This document shows, piece after piece, positions 49,517-62,424 of a stretch of DNA of 64,000 nucleotides. This stretch comes from Blastocystis sp. Blastoise (Eukaryota; Sar; Bigyra; Opalinata; Blastocystidae): assembly GCA_039096225.1 (NCBI GenBank), contig JBBPEB010000029.1, positions 186,001 through 250,000 of the forward strand, written 5' to 3'. A program made the translations under genes and the position numbers. The notes under the pieces were generated by a model that saw only the letters and a list, made by a program, of their open reading frames with translations, was not told the origin of the DNA and ran no database searches. Within the stretch, counting starts at the first letter, position 1, and each line of letters starts with the position of its first letter.

Positions 49517-51021
49517 CAATAAAAAGTAAAGTATTTGATTTGTTTACATATAGATATATTTAATAGATAGGGTAGTACATCATTATAGTTACCATAATCT
49601 CTTCTATACATATATATATATATATATATATATGGAATATAATACAATAGTATATATATATACTCTAATATAGGATGTTGCTTATCAATTACTATAAAAA
49701 ATAATAATAATAAATAAATAAATATATATATATATATATATACTTCCATTACAATCAATAAATGAAAAAGCAAAACAATAATCAATTTTATGTTCTTGAA
49801 GAGATAAATGTTTATTTTCTTTTTCAATCATTTCTTCATTATATTCACGGGAATAATTAGATAAAGATAAAATATATAAATCTGGTTTCTCTTCTTCTTT
49901 TTCATTTCTTATTTCTTCATCAATATCTATATCTATATCTATAATTTCATGATGAATTTCTTCATCTTTTATCTTTTCAATACTCTCATTATTTTCAATA
50001 ATATTCTTAAGATATATATGGATTTGATCTTCTTTAAATATATTCTTCTCTATTTCTGGATGTTCATGCCTATATTCCCAATAAGATTCAGGATAATACT
50101 TTTCATAATATTGAAGTTTATATTCCTTATATAATAGTGTATAATGAATATCAGTTGGTTTTATTGGTATATATTTCTTTAAGGGATAATAAGAAGCTAT
50201 ATAATATATATATATATATAATAAATTATTATATACCTTTTATATTATAACGTTCCATCTTAGGGAATATCTCACATAAATTGGAGGGATATACATATTC
50301 ATAAGGAATTCTATCATCAAAACCATCTATTTTAAATAATAAAATGTGAATTAAATAAATATACATTGCAAATAAACCATTGTAACATTAAAATAGTCAA
50401 ATAAACACGAATATTTAAGAAATAATCGATTTCTTTCCTCAGTAAAAACATCTAAATAAAAAAAATATTACTTTAAACATTAATTAACAATAATACTTAC
50501 TATAAATAGTAATAGACAATGGCTTTTTTGAACCATAAAGATTATCATCATCTCTATATATTTAAACAAGTTTATTATTCATTTATATACAATATGCAAT
50601 TATTCTGTTCCATAAATATATGCAACGACTCAATAAAAATATCTTCTATTTTTACATGATACTCAATATAATCGTCCCTCAAGAAATATCTTATGGTTTT
50701 ATCTATTTCTATGAGTTCCTCAAAGGAAAAGGAATTCAAAGGAATAAAGTGGCACACAATTTCTATAAATGTATCTATACAGAATGGCGGAGAGTCTATG
50801 TAATATGCTTTTTCATCTTTCTGATAATTTTCAGAATTTTTATAGTTTAAGAATAATAAAGAATTTGGATATTTCTTCAAAAAAGACAATGGAATTTTTA
50901 TTCTCGTTTCATCTTGAAAGATAAAGTTTATTTCTGAGGCATCATTGTTATTAGCATCTATTAAGCTCAAATTTTCTTGTTTCTCAAGCATATCATGATT
51001 CTCTTCCCATTTTTCTGACAT
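47047..51021 (-). CDS. BTB/KCTD-like N-terminal family protein, many introns
   Basis: First exons (minus strand): 51021-50591, 50553-50501, 50451-50365, 50326-50237, 50196-49744, all in phase; more follow, including 49319-48924, down to a TAA at 47049-47047. Start chosen at MSEKWEENHDMLEKQ. Residues about 30-145 resemble a degenerate BTB/T1 domain (FIFQDETRIKIPLSFLKKYP, YYIDSPPFCIDTFIEIVCHF). The rest is a long repeat-like region with hydrophobic motifs (FPNVTTLEIDLVFLENS, FPKLHIYILETFNTYF) that recall irregular leucine-rich repeats. Exon 5 is acidic (IIDIDIDIDEEIRNEKEEE). The gene at 62425 shares exon layout, phase and motifs, so this is a family. Function unknown; BTB plus LRR would suggest a scaffold or ubiquitin-ligase adaptor, but that is inference. 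Middle exon boundaries below 48.9 kb were not all resolved. Confidence 0.7.
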
Positions 51022-52225
51022 TTCTTGCAACTTTAATAAAGAAAAATTAAACTTGAATATGTAAACAATATTAGAAATATGATTATTACTGTATCTTATT
51101 GTTAAGCAAGCCAATAATAAAAAAACAAAAAATAGTTTTCACAAAGAAAAATACTATAATAAAAAACTGGAATGTAAATGTGTCACTATTTATTCATGAT
51201 TATTTGAAGAATAAGAGTTTTCTAAAAAAATAATCGTGAAATATTCAAGACATATATATTCCTTTATAGTTAACGTTATTTTCATAATTAGCAGTTAAAA
51301 ATTGATGTCTCTATGTAAGAAATGAATAGAAAGCTATCAGTGATCCTTCTCCTCTTTTTAACAACAATTGATGCTTTGACATCATGACTGAATATCCTTG
51401 TTTTTTGTTTTTATAAGAAATATGAGATATAGAGAAGATAATATGATTATCTTGATTAATATTTTAATCATATTTTGGTGAATTGCTGTTTTTTCTAATT
51501 GAAATATATGTGAAACTAAGAATTGATAATCTCATTCAATATACAACAAACAAAGTCAGTACTAAAACATTTCCATTATAGCCTATTATTCAAATTATTC
51601 AACACTTCCATTTTATCTCAAAAATATAATCAATAAATCATAAATAAATAGCTCATATTTGTTAATATAGTTCTATAGATATCAAATATGTAAACTTATC
51701 TACTGAATAAATATTAAACCACAGTTTATTTTGACCATTTCAAAACTCATTCTAAAAGAATAGATCTTCAAGTAAATAATGAGTTAGTTTAAAACTTGGA
51801 ATAAGTATTAATATAATCAATGAAGTTGTAGTGTTTATTCTTAAAAAGAAATGTCACTTTTTAAAAAATTATTACTCAGTCTTGATAAAAGAAAATTATC
51901 ACTTCAGAAGGAATAAGCTCAAGTCATATATTTTATAAAATAATATATCATAACAATATATTTTGAAACAATGATTTTTATTTTTATCTTTTTTAGTCTC
52001 TTTTTTAAATAAATAAATGATATAAATAGAAAATGATGCAATTTAATATATTAAATTAATATATATATCTATTTAATTAGTTAAGAAACAAAACTAATTA
52101 AGAAATAATGAAATTATTAAAAAAACTGGCTTTTTACTAGAATTTCCTTCTTTATAAACTGGGTATACTTATGAAAAAGAAAACTAGATTCTTTCATTTT
52201 TATTTTATTTGCTATATTGTTGAAA
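51022..52225. other. Gene-free low-TA region between divergent genes
   Basis: Mixed AT-rich sequence between the minus-strand family gene and the plus-strand BTB-TLDc relic. No ORF above 60 codons and no TIR seen. Confidence 0.5.
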
Positions 52226-53390
52226 ATGGAAAGTGATAGTAATTCTTTAAAAGTAACTGATGTTATTGATGATAATAGTACTGCTACTCAACTTGAAAGA
52301 GAGAAAAGTGATTTTATCAGTATCCTAAAAAATGAAATTACCGTTTCTACTCAATATAATGAATGCATTAAGATGCTAGTAAATGAATTAATAAAGGATC
52401 TCAAAGTAAATGATGATATAAATGAAGATGACAATCATGTAACTGTAGATGTGCCTATATATATCACCGAATCTGATGTAACTACAAAAATTGATAATGA
52501 TAATGGAATTGATTATATTCGATTCACGAATAATGGTGGAGTTTATTCTCTTCCTAAAAGAATAACAAATAGTTTAGTAGGAACATTTTTATATGAACAA
52601 TGTCAAGAGAATCAAAAAACTAATGATGGTAATATTTTTTTAGATTATCGTGGTGATGAAACACTTTTTCCTTTATTAATTGATTCTTTAATGAATGAGT
52701 CAATTAATGTTGATCAACTAGTGTTAAAAGATCAACTTGAATTATTAGATTCATTTAAATATTGTGAATTACTTATTCCTAAAGAATTAATGAAAGTTCA
52801 TTACTAAAGAGATCATAATATGAAACCATATAAAGAAAATGATAATGTTCTTCTTTATATAAGTGGAAAGAAAGATGAATTATTAAGAGATTATTTGAGA
52901 AAGACTGGCTTATGGAATAAGATTGTTGATGAATATGATGATGGATATGTAGATTATGAGAAAAGAAGGATGAAATATATATGAAGATGAATTATATATA
53001 TATTGATCATATTTATGAATATATTCAATATAATTGTATTTATATTTCTGAAGAGGAGATACAAAATATAAATAAAGAATTATTAGAGAATGAGCTGTAT
53101 AGTTTATTTGGTGATAAAGGAAGAAATAGTGTAAAGAATGGATGAAATATTAATGTTTCATTTCTTCATTCATATATAGTTGATCCTTCTACAAAAGTTT
53201 CTTTAATGAATTGGCTTGGTACAGAAAAGAGATGGAAATTATTATTTAGGTATATATTTTTTATATATTATATAATTATATATATAAAGCAAGTGAACAT
53301 AATTATTCAAAAGACGAATTTCATAAATATTGTGATAATAAAGGAGAAACAGTAACTATAATAAAACATATAGGTCATAATAATCATTAA
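52226..53390 (+). pseudogene. BTB-BTB-TLDc pseudogene
   Basis: The open part (start MESDSNSLKVTDVIDD, to TAA at 52805-52807) holds one BTB-like domain (IRFTNNGGVYSLPKRITNSL). The same frame continues past the TAA as HNMKPYKENDNVLLYISGKK, a second BTB-like domain, to a TGA near 52982. A one-base shift then opens EEEIQNINKELLENELYSLF, a TGA, and a TLDc start: SLMNWLGTEKRWKLL. A short GTATAT intron leads to SEHNYSKDEFHKYCDNKGET. The order matches the intact gene at 5047-6720. Premature TAA, one frameshift, a further TGA and a truncated TLDc make function as a full-length protein unlikely; the first 193 codons could still be expressed. Confidence 0.75.
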
Positions 53391-53399
53391 TATCCTTAA

Positions 53400-56100
53400 T
53401 TTAGCAGCCCAAAAGTACGGTGTCTCACACATTTTTCGTATTATTGACTTTGTTATTAACTTTTATAAAATAAAAATAACATCATAAAAACCGGAACACA
53501 ATTCTAAAAATGACTGTTAAATTTTTTTTTCGAAAACTCTAAATTTCTGGCTAAAAAACGCAAAAAACCATTTTCGCACAAAATTTTAACCAAAATTATT
53601 GGATTATTTTTATTTTATCCAATATTATTCATTTTTATAAAAACACTTATTTTTCCATTTTCATTTTTTATTGTTTTCTTATTTTTCCTATATCACTTCA
53701 CATACTCTATATTTATTTTTATAAAATTAACTTTTATTGACGGGTTGGTCTAATAAATAGTTTTGACGGGTAAATTTGTTTATATTTACAACTTGACAAC
53801 ATATCAATACACACATCACTAACTATAAACTCTAAAAACATTTCATATGTAATGATAATGACCTCAACTACTCTGAAACAACAATAATTCCTTTAAATAA
53901 CGACAAAAGACAAACTGATATCCAACACATTCCTTCTTTATAAACTTATTTGAGCTTTAATATATTTATCTAACCCTATATCCGTCATAAATATGTTTTA
54001 TATTTTTATAATATCAATTAAAAGAGAAACATTTGCTTTTAAAAATTTTTGTGTTTGACACCCAATTTTGTGATCATCAGATCTCAGTCGATATTAAACA
54101 TAAAATAAAAGTTAAAACATATTTGTAAACTAGACAACATAAATGTCATCCGTTTTTCATATTTTTGTTTAATATTGAATATTGACTGAGAAACATACAT
54201 TTATATGAAAAACATAAAAATGAAAAATTTCTAAAAAGGGTATATTTTGTGATCACTAGATCTCAGTCAATATTTTATAAAATAAAAAGGTTAAAGCTTA
54301 TTTAGATATAGGACAACCTAAATGTCATCCGCTTTTGTCACTTTTTCAAAATATTAAAAAATGAAGTCACAGGAGACAATAGTTGAACTCACTAAAAAAA
54401 TAACGTTCGAAATTTTTCTCAAAACTTTTTTATTTGTTTTTTGTCAATAATTTCATCATTAGCAATTTTATTTGACATTAGACTTTATATTTAAAAACTA
54501 TATATCAAAATAAACATATTTTATAATTTTTTATGGTTTTTAAAAGACTGTGACAACAGATCACCAGACAATGTTAACTCAATAAACTCTTAAAACGTTT
54601 TAATTAGTGTTTAGAATCATTCATGGACACTGAATATGATTTATTTGAAAAAGTTAGGACAACATGTTGAACTGATACAGACAATGTTTGTTTTAAAAAG
54701 TCAGTTATGAGTCATTATGAGTTGTAAATGTCATAAATATGCTTTAAATAAATAAATATGTTTTTAATTGTCTTTAATTAGTGAAATAAATCGTTTAAAA
54801 AAAGAAAACATTTTTGATACTATAGTTTATTTTGACAATTCCTCCATCAATATTAATTTATAAAAAATAAATAAAACTTATTTATAAACTAGACAACCTA
54901 TAGTTTATATATTTATAAAAATATTATCAAAATATAAAATAACTTTTGAGATAAAAAATTATATATGCAAAACATAAAAATTATTTTTTTTGAAAAAAGG
55001 GTATAGCTTATAACATTAATTTCTCAGTCAATATTTAATTATTTTATATATTTTTAACAAATAAATATAGAGAATAAACTATATTAACAATATAAATTTT
55101 AATATTTGAAATTAATAAAAAAATGAGTTCAGTAGAGTCAATAGTGTAACATGTTAAAAAACTGAAAATTGAAAAATCATTTTTCTAAAAATTTTCCAAA
55201 AGTTGACAAATCAAATTAATATTTTACAACTATTTTTTATATATTTGAAGACTAGGCCTTATATGTATTGCATATCTCAAAATAATAGTCAAAATTGGGT
55301 TAGACGAGTGTATGAGTATATGCACATGTTGACTCAAAATTTTATAAAAAGTAGTTCAATGTGTCCTAAACCACATATTAGGACAATTCTGAAAATACTA
55401 TCACTTTATAATGAGTTTAAAGGGTAAAATAGTTTTGAATTGTCTGTTTGACTGTCTTAAGTGAAGAGATTCAATACACTTTTTATAAAAATGAGTATTA
55501 GAGTGTTTAATGTTTATAATAATAAAAGAATTGTTTGAAATAAAGGTGGTTGTGTGTTTGACCAAAATGTTAAAATGAGTCTATTTTAAAAAAATGGTTG
55601 TAATAAGTATGTATAGAGTGTTTTATGAGTTTCTTCTATTAAAATTTACAATAAATAAACATTTTAAGTTGTTTAAAAAATTGATTCTTTATAATTACAA
55701 TAGTTAAGTTAAGAGATTCAAGTCACTTTTTATAAAAATAATAAATAGACGTATTATAGAATATAAAATATTAAAAATTAGTCTAATTAAATGTGGTTGA
55801 CTGTTTGATAGGAATGTTAAAATTGGTAAAAAGATTTTAATTGTTTCTAAAACAGTATAATACGTTTATTTTTGACTAAATACAAAACTATTATAGTTTA
55901 AAGAATGTTTTTTGTCTTTCAAAAGAACTAATTTTTTGTAATTGTGACTTTAAACAAAAGAGATTCAAGTTATTTTTTATAAATTAAAATAACAAATTAA
56001 ATATATATGTATATGAATATAAAATTAGTTAAAATAAAAGTGAGTATATGTATTTAAAAACTTTTAAATCTTTTAGAGTTTTTTTATAATAACTTATTTG
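53400..56100. repeat. Diverged tandem repeats (about 180-bp and 245-bp periods)
   Basis: Two copies of a unit with TTTTGTGATCA, AGATCTCAGTC and AAATGTCATCCG start at about 54066 and 54245; a weaker relative lies at about 54830-55035. Further on, AAGAGATTCAAGTCACTT-like units with TTTTTATAAAAAT recur at about 55459, 55704 and 55952, a spacing near 245 bp. All copies are strongly diverged. No gene supported. Confidence 0.6.
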
Positions 56101-57369
56101 TTTTATAAACTATATTTTATGTATAATAGGTAAAGTTTCCAAAGTATTTAAATCTATTTAGTTATGAAATGGAATGTAATTTTTGGTTTATATTTTAGTT
56201 TTTATTTCTTATTTCTAAAATGATTTTGATAACACTATAAAAATTGAATTAAACTTGAATTAATTAATTTAAAATAATGAAAAGATAATTTCTCTAAAAA
56301 TAATCTCTTTTACTTATAACGAATAAATTCTATTAATGATAAATATTAAAATAAGACTCTAATTTTTTTTGTTTATTATATAAAGTAATAAATATCTTTT
56401 AATTATTAAGAGTACTTTTGTATTAATAATTCAAACTAAAATAAGTATAATAAAAGAAAAATTATAATATTTATCAAATAATATCAAGATATGATTACTA
56501 TTTATATAATTAAACATTTATTAATTGAGAAAAGCTGTATAATAAAATTTCTAAAATATTTATATAATAGTATATATAAAAGGAAAGGATAAAATATAAA
56601 AAAACAAATAGATATCAAAATTATAATATTTTAAAAATAAAACAAAACAATATATGAAAAGAATATATAATGTTTTTTTTAGACAAGAGAATAAGCTATT
56701 TCTCACAATAATAATTATATAGACTAATTCAAATAAAACATAAATATTTAAAGGTAGGGTATAAGTGATAATAATATGTTTTAAAAGAAAAAGTATTTTA
56801 TAATCATATTGATATTATTTAAAATACTAAATATTTATAAAACTAAATGAATTGATAAAATACATAGAAAGTTATAAATGAAATAACAAAGAAAAGTGAA
56901 TTAATATTGAAAACTAAATAGAAATAGAAATAGAAATAGAAATAGAAATAGAAATAGAAATAGAAATAGAAATAGAAATAGAAATAGAAATATGAATAAG
57001 ATCAAAACTAAAACACAAGAGCTAATCAATTATCATTAATAAACAATAAATATATATAATCAATAATAAAAATAGCTAAAATAATACTAAATAAAAAAGG
57101 AAATAATACTCAAAAAATGTAATATAAAATGTTAAATAGGAATTATGAATAAATTGTGAATTAAATTATTTAGAATATACTAAACTAATAACTAAACAAT
57201 AGAAGATAACAACTAAAACAATTGAAATAATAATTTATAAAATATGAAATAGTCTTCATCCTAAAAATAAAAAAATAGAAATGAATAACAAAAACATAAA
57301 AATAAACATAATATTTAAAAAAAAATCAACATAAAATATAATAATTAAGAGATGACAACTATCAAAACT
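56101..57369. other. AT-rich desert with a GAAATA hexamer run
   Basis: Gene-free. A nearly perfect AAATAG/GAAATA array of about 13 units lies at 56916-56992. No exon seen. Confidence 0.7.
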
Positions 57370-57406
57370 CAAGCGTAGGCTGGCGTAGCCAGTCGTGAAA
57401 CGCTTG
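57370..57406. other. GC-rich nested hairpin in an AT desert
   Basis: An outer stem CAAGCG (57370-57375) pairs with CGCTTG (57401-57406); an inner stem CTGGC (57380-57384), loop GTA, pairs with GCCAG (57388-57392). Such a GC-rich palindrome stands out in a stretch of about 6 kb that is nearly all A and T. It may be a structured RNA, a protein-binding site or a fossil of an inserted sequence. Confidence 0.55.
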
Positions 57407-60400
57407 TATAAATAAATTTTGAGGATATACAGATTAAAGTTGCTATAATTCATATAGTATATATATAAATTTCATTTAATAGACTATTCAATATATATTT
57501 TATTGTTTGGAAATCGTTTTTAATAGAGCTTCTAATTTAAAACAACGAACATTGTATTCCTCAAACGAACTATGATTATACTAATAGTAATAAAAAAGTA
57601 GAATATGTTGTTATTTATATTATACTGATTATAGGAGTGATGATTAGAAATAGTAGAGGATTGTTATAGTAATATAAATTCTTCTTGTATTGCAAATCAT
57701 TCTTGTATTTCAAATACTAATAAAGAATACTCGTTATTTGTAAATATTGGCTGTTCATAGAAGGTGAATCATTTTATAATAGAAGATTATGAAATATAGG
57801 AAGAAATCATGTTTATATATTATGAATTATTATAACAATTTTATAACTATTATATTATATAAATAAGATTATTTTATTAATATGTTTTAGTATTTAAATT
57901 ATTTTATATATTTATTTACTATATTAATAATTAATAGATGATTGATTTCTATTGAATTTTGTTTATAAATAGTTTTTATAAAACTTAAATATATATATAA
58001 TTATTTTTTATGATATTCTACAAATTAAACAATATATGTCAGTATCATAGATTTAGCAGATGATACTATTTATTTTTTATACACTAATCGTTAATATATT
58101 TAATAGAAATATTTAAAGAAAATATTCATATAATAAAACTAGTTAAATATATATGTGATTAATTATTTAAATATATACATACATAATAATGCTATTAAAA
58201 AACAAATTGAGAAAAGTAAAAAGGCAATAAACTTATAGAATTATATATTTATTATTCAAAATTCACTAGTTATATAAAAAAAATATATAAATAAGAGTTA
58301 GGATAATATAAATGTCTAATCATATTTTAAATAGCTATTTATAATCTATGAAAGAATTCTATTTTTAAATATAGTTTTTAAATATAGTTTTCAACTATAT
58401 TAAATAATAGAGTATAAAACTATATAGAAAGTAAATAGTGTCTAAATTATTCTTTTAAAAAGATTTTATTACTACGAACTATTATTAATCTTTTCACATA
58501 TATATATTCTATTTAAAAAATGAACTATTTTACATTAAATGAAAAGAATTACTTCATTAAAAAACACTTTTTTTAAATAAATAATAGACAAATATATTAG
58601 AAAAGAACATAAAACTTATTATTTCTCACATAATTTACATGATATTTTTTATTTGAATATGACACTGTTTCCAATTATTTCAATGAAAATGTATTAACTA
58701 ATCAACTAAAGAAAACCATATCTTTTAACTACATTTTTACTCAATCATGTTATTCTTATCAAATGAATAATATTATTGTTATTTTAAAAATAAATGTATA
58801 GTTTTTTTTTCAATATATCTACTCATACTATGATATTATTTCTTTTAAGATATCTCTTTATTTATATTATATCTTTAATGCTTCTATTGTTATTTAGTTT
58901 TAATTATTTTAATATAATCCATAAATTACTCTTATATACTAGAATTTTATTTAACCTTTTATATATTACATTTTTTATCGTATGTATCTTCTGTACACAA
59001 TAGTTTTTGTATATAAAGTGAATAATAAACAATTATTATATAAAATATTTTATTATATATATATGTACACTTGCTTATAATTGTTCATCCTCTTAGTTCT
59101 ATTTCTTATTCTCTTTCATAATTTACTTTCTTTTGAAATAGAGATTTTATTACATTATTATTTTTATTCATTTTTTATTATTTTTTATGACTATATTTAT
59201 ATTACTTTATATCATATATAATTTTTCAAATCATTATCTAGTATTGTTATTATTATTTATATACATTAGAAACACTATATCATCATTAATACTATTATCA
59301 TAATTCTTTTTTTATTTCCAAATACTATAGACATATCTTTTTTTTCTTTCTTGATATATCTTCTGGTATTACTTAATATTTTTTATGTTTTCTATTCATA
59401 GATTTGTTGATATTGATACTAATCTTTATATATATATATTAAAATATATATATATATCTTTCCATTTCTATATAATTATCTATTCTTTTTACTATTCGAG
59501 ATTTAACTTTTATATTTTGTTTTGTTATTTTAGATTTATCTCATGTTATGATAGTTATATTTTATGAATAATTTAAGTGAAAGTAATAAGTATTAATATA
59601 TAAACTTAGGGATTTTTTTGTAAAATTTTCAAAATGCTCTATACTACAACCGTAATGATTATTTTATTAAAACTAAGATGCTACTATATATTATTTTTGT
59701 TAAAATAGTTAATAATGTGTTATAATATGTATTCTAATAAGATATTCAAAGACTTTATTCACTTTTATGACTATATTTTAGTATCACTTTCAGTTAAACT
59801 TATCTTTTATGAATAAGAAAAGATATAATCATATTACTAAACAACTTTTTTATATTATATTTTTTGATAATTGTAATAAAGCAAATCTTTACAGTGATAT
59901 GACAAGAAAATGATAAATAGTTTTGTTTAAGATAGTGTGGTTAGTTTTCTTTTTATATATAATAATTGTGTATATATTTTTTTATAGATTTATTAATATT
60001 AATTAAGAGAGTAAATATTCTATTTTCTTTTATTGTTAAAGTTAAAAATATATTTTATACATAGTAATAGTATTAATAGGTTATTTACATATATTAAAAA
60101 GTATCCAAATACATATTTTATTTATCATAGAGTTCATAGACAATTATTATAATAAATATAATATAAATATATGTTTTAAAATATTGTTAAAATATGTTTT
60201 TATGATTATACTTGATGGAAAGAACTAAATGAGTAGATTTTTAGAAATAAGCTAAATATAAAAAACTATGAATATCTGTATAATGATATAGAAAGAAATG
60301 TATTTCATAATATATGCATTAATAGCATAAATAATATCTATGTTTTTTAACGTATTTCATTTAATCTAAGGATTCAAGGAAGATAAGACTAATTAATAAG

Positions 60401-60813
60401 CTTGATTTTGATAAAGAAAAGAGTAGAGAATTTTGAATATAATAATAAAATTTGTTGAAGAAAGTAGAAATATTTAATGTGATTCCACTTCAGAATAGAT
60501 TAATGATGTTCTCCTGATAATCATTTCATATATAAGACTATGTTTCACATATTTATAGATATCTAAATAATATTTTAAGACAAATATTATTCATTTTTAT
60601 TGATCTGTTTTTAAAAAATATAATGTTTGAAAGAATGATTAATGATTTGATAACAGTAACATTTTTCTAGTTAATTCCAATAACCTAAACAAAGTATATA
60701 CTCCATTTCTTCAACTTGATTGACATAATTACAATTATCTTTCATTTTATTGAGAATAAATGTATTCTATACTATAATAGAAACATAAAGAGAATCTCAT
60801 TTTAAGTGAATAC
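57407..60813. other. Gene-free AT desert
   Basis: Very AT-rich. The frames at 58794-59003 and 59385-59567 are Phe/Ile/Leu/Tyr low-complexity. No exon, TIR or periodicity that I can support. Confidence 0.55.
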
Positions 60814-62127
60814 AGATAATATTAGAGATTTACAAAAAACCGTATATGAATATATCACCGGTTTTTTTTTGAGAAAACCGTATATACGGTTTTTTATTTT
60901 ACTTATATCTCTTTTAATGTTTTTTTTTTATTGTTTATTAATTATGTATATTCATAAGAATTATAGTTGTAATAGAAAGAAACTTAGAAAAAAAAGAAAC
61001 AATTCCATTTGTTGACATTGTTCACAAAGTATCTTCGAATTTATTGTTTACTATATTATGATAATGTTAATTATGTTATGTATATATGTAAAAATCTAAT
61101 ATTATTGTAATACTCATGATATAAGTACTATTTTATAAGCAATTAATTATTTAATTTGATATTTTTTATACTATAATATTTCTCCTTTACTATAAATGCT
61201 ATTTAATACACAATAAACTAATATAATCAACATTTGATGAGCTTTAAAAAACTACATATTCTGTGAAATGTTTTTAATATCTTTCAGATTAATGTGCTCT
61301 ATCATGTCAACATCTTCATAAATAATTACATATCATAAATGATAACTGATATTACATTTTCACTAATTGTACATTGATTCTATTTTTATTTGACTCATTA
61401 ATAGTAGTAATGATTCATTTATACTTTATATCTCTCTATATAAATATTTCATGCTTTTAATATAGCTATAACTAGTATTTAAGAGAATAAAAAACATCAT
61501 TCATTTTATGATAGATAAATTTCAATGAAATTATAATAATATTATAAAATACATTGAGAAGTGATGATATATATCATATTATGTAATTATTTATAATATA
61601 GAGTCAAATATAGCCGATAATGTAAAAAAATGTTATAGTCACGGATTCATTGTATTTCCAAAAGAAGTTACTTCATTTTTTATTGATAAACGCAGATTAG
61701 AGTATTGAATAAGAACAATTAACTGATTCAATCAAAATGGACAAAAAGTGATTACTATCAATAGAGTTTAATCTACCCATAACTTGCTTGAGATTATCAG
61801 AAACAGTTATTATATGTTTGTAATATGACTAGATTAAGCTTAAATCTCTTTATTGTCTATATAATCTAATTAATAATAAAATATTTCTAAAAGAATATCA
61901 AGAAATAACTTAAATATATGAATAAGCCTGATATAAAACTTATAAAACAAAAAACAACTTTAAAAAATTAATATTTGACTTTATATAAGTAAAATAAAAT
62001 TCATATACGGTTTTAAAACCGAATATGGAATTTTGACTGAGAAATGAAAAAACCGTATATACGGTTTTCTCAAAAAAAAACCGGTGATATATTCATATAC
62101 GGTTTTTTGTAAATCTCTAGATAATAT
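60814..62127. mobile_element. 1.3-kb non-autonomous MULE-type element with 72-bp TIRs
   Basis: TIRs at 60824-60895 and 62047-62118 are near-perfect inverted copies. Each contains the palindromic ACCGTATATACGGT, a second CCGTATATG half-site and ACCGG. The 9-bp AGATAATAT flanks both sides (60814-60822 and 62119-62127). Nine-base duplications and long TIRs fit a Mutator-like element. The interior of about 1.15 kb has no transposase; the only ORF (60806-61015) runs out of the left TIR. It inserted about 300 bp upstream of the family gene at 62425. Confidence 0.88.
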
Positions 62128-62424
62128 GCTTTAAAAAAGTGAATAATGTGTTGTTTCTGAAATTTAATATGAATCTCAAATAAGTTTATCTGAAAAAGAC
62201 TGAATAAAAACCGCGAAAGTTGATGTTCAATAGAGTAATTTTTACAAAATTCTCATTAGTTTTTTTCAAAGATTTTCCAAGTTTTATTCTTTCTTATTTC
62301 AATGTTTCATGATAATTAGACTATATTCAGCAACTTTAGGATATTTATTTATTGATTAAATCAAGGTATATCTTTTAAGAATAATAACATATTATCCTTC
62401 TGTAATTATAGTTGAATTCAAGTA

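Noticed and set aside
57370-57406. Hammerhead ribozyme because of GUC and GAAAC near the hairpin
   Set aside because: The CUGAUGA core is missing and the strand order of the elements does not fit.
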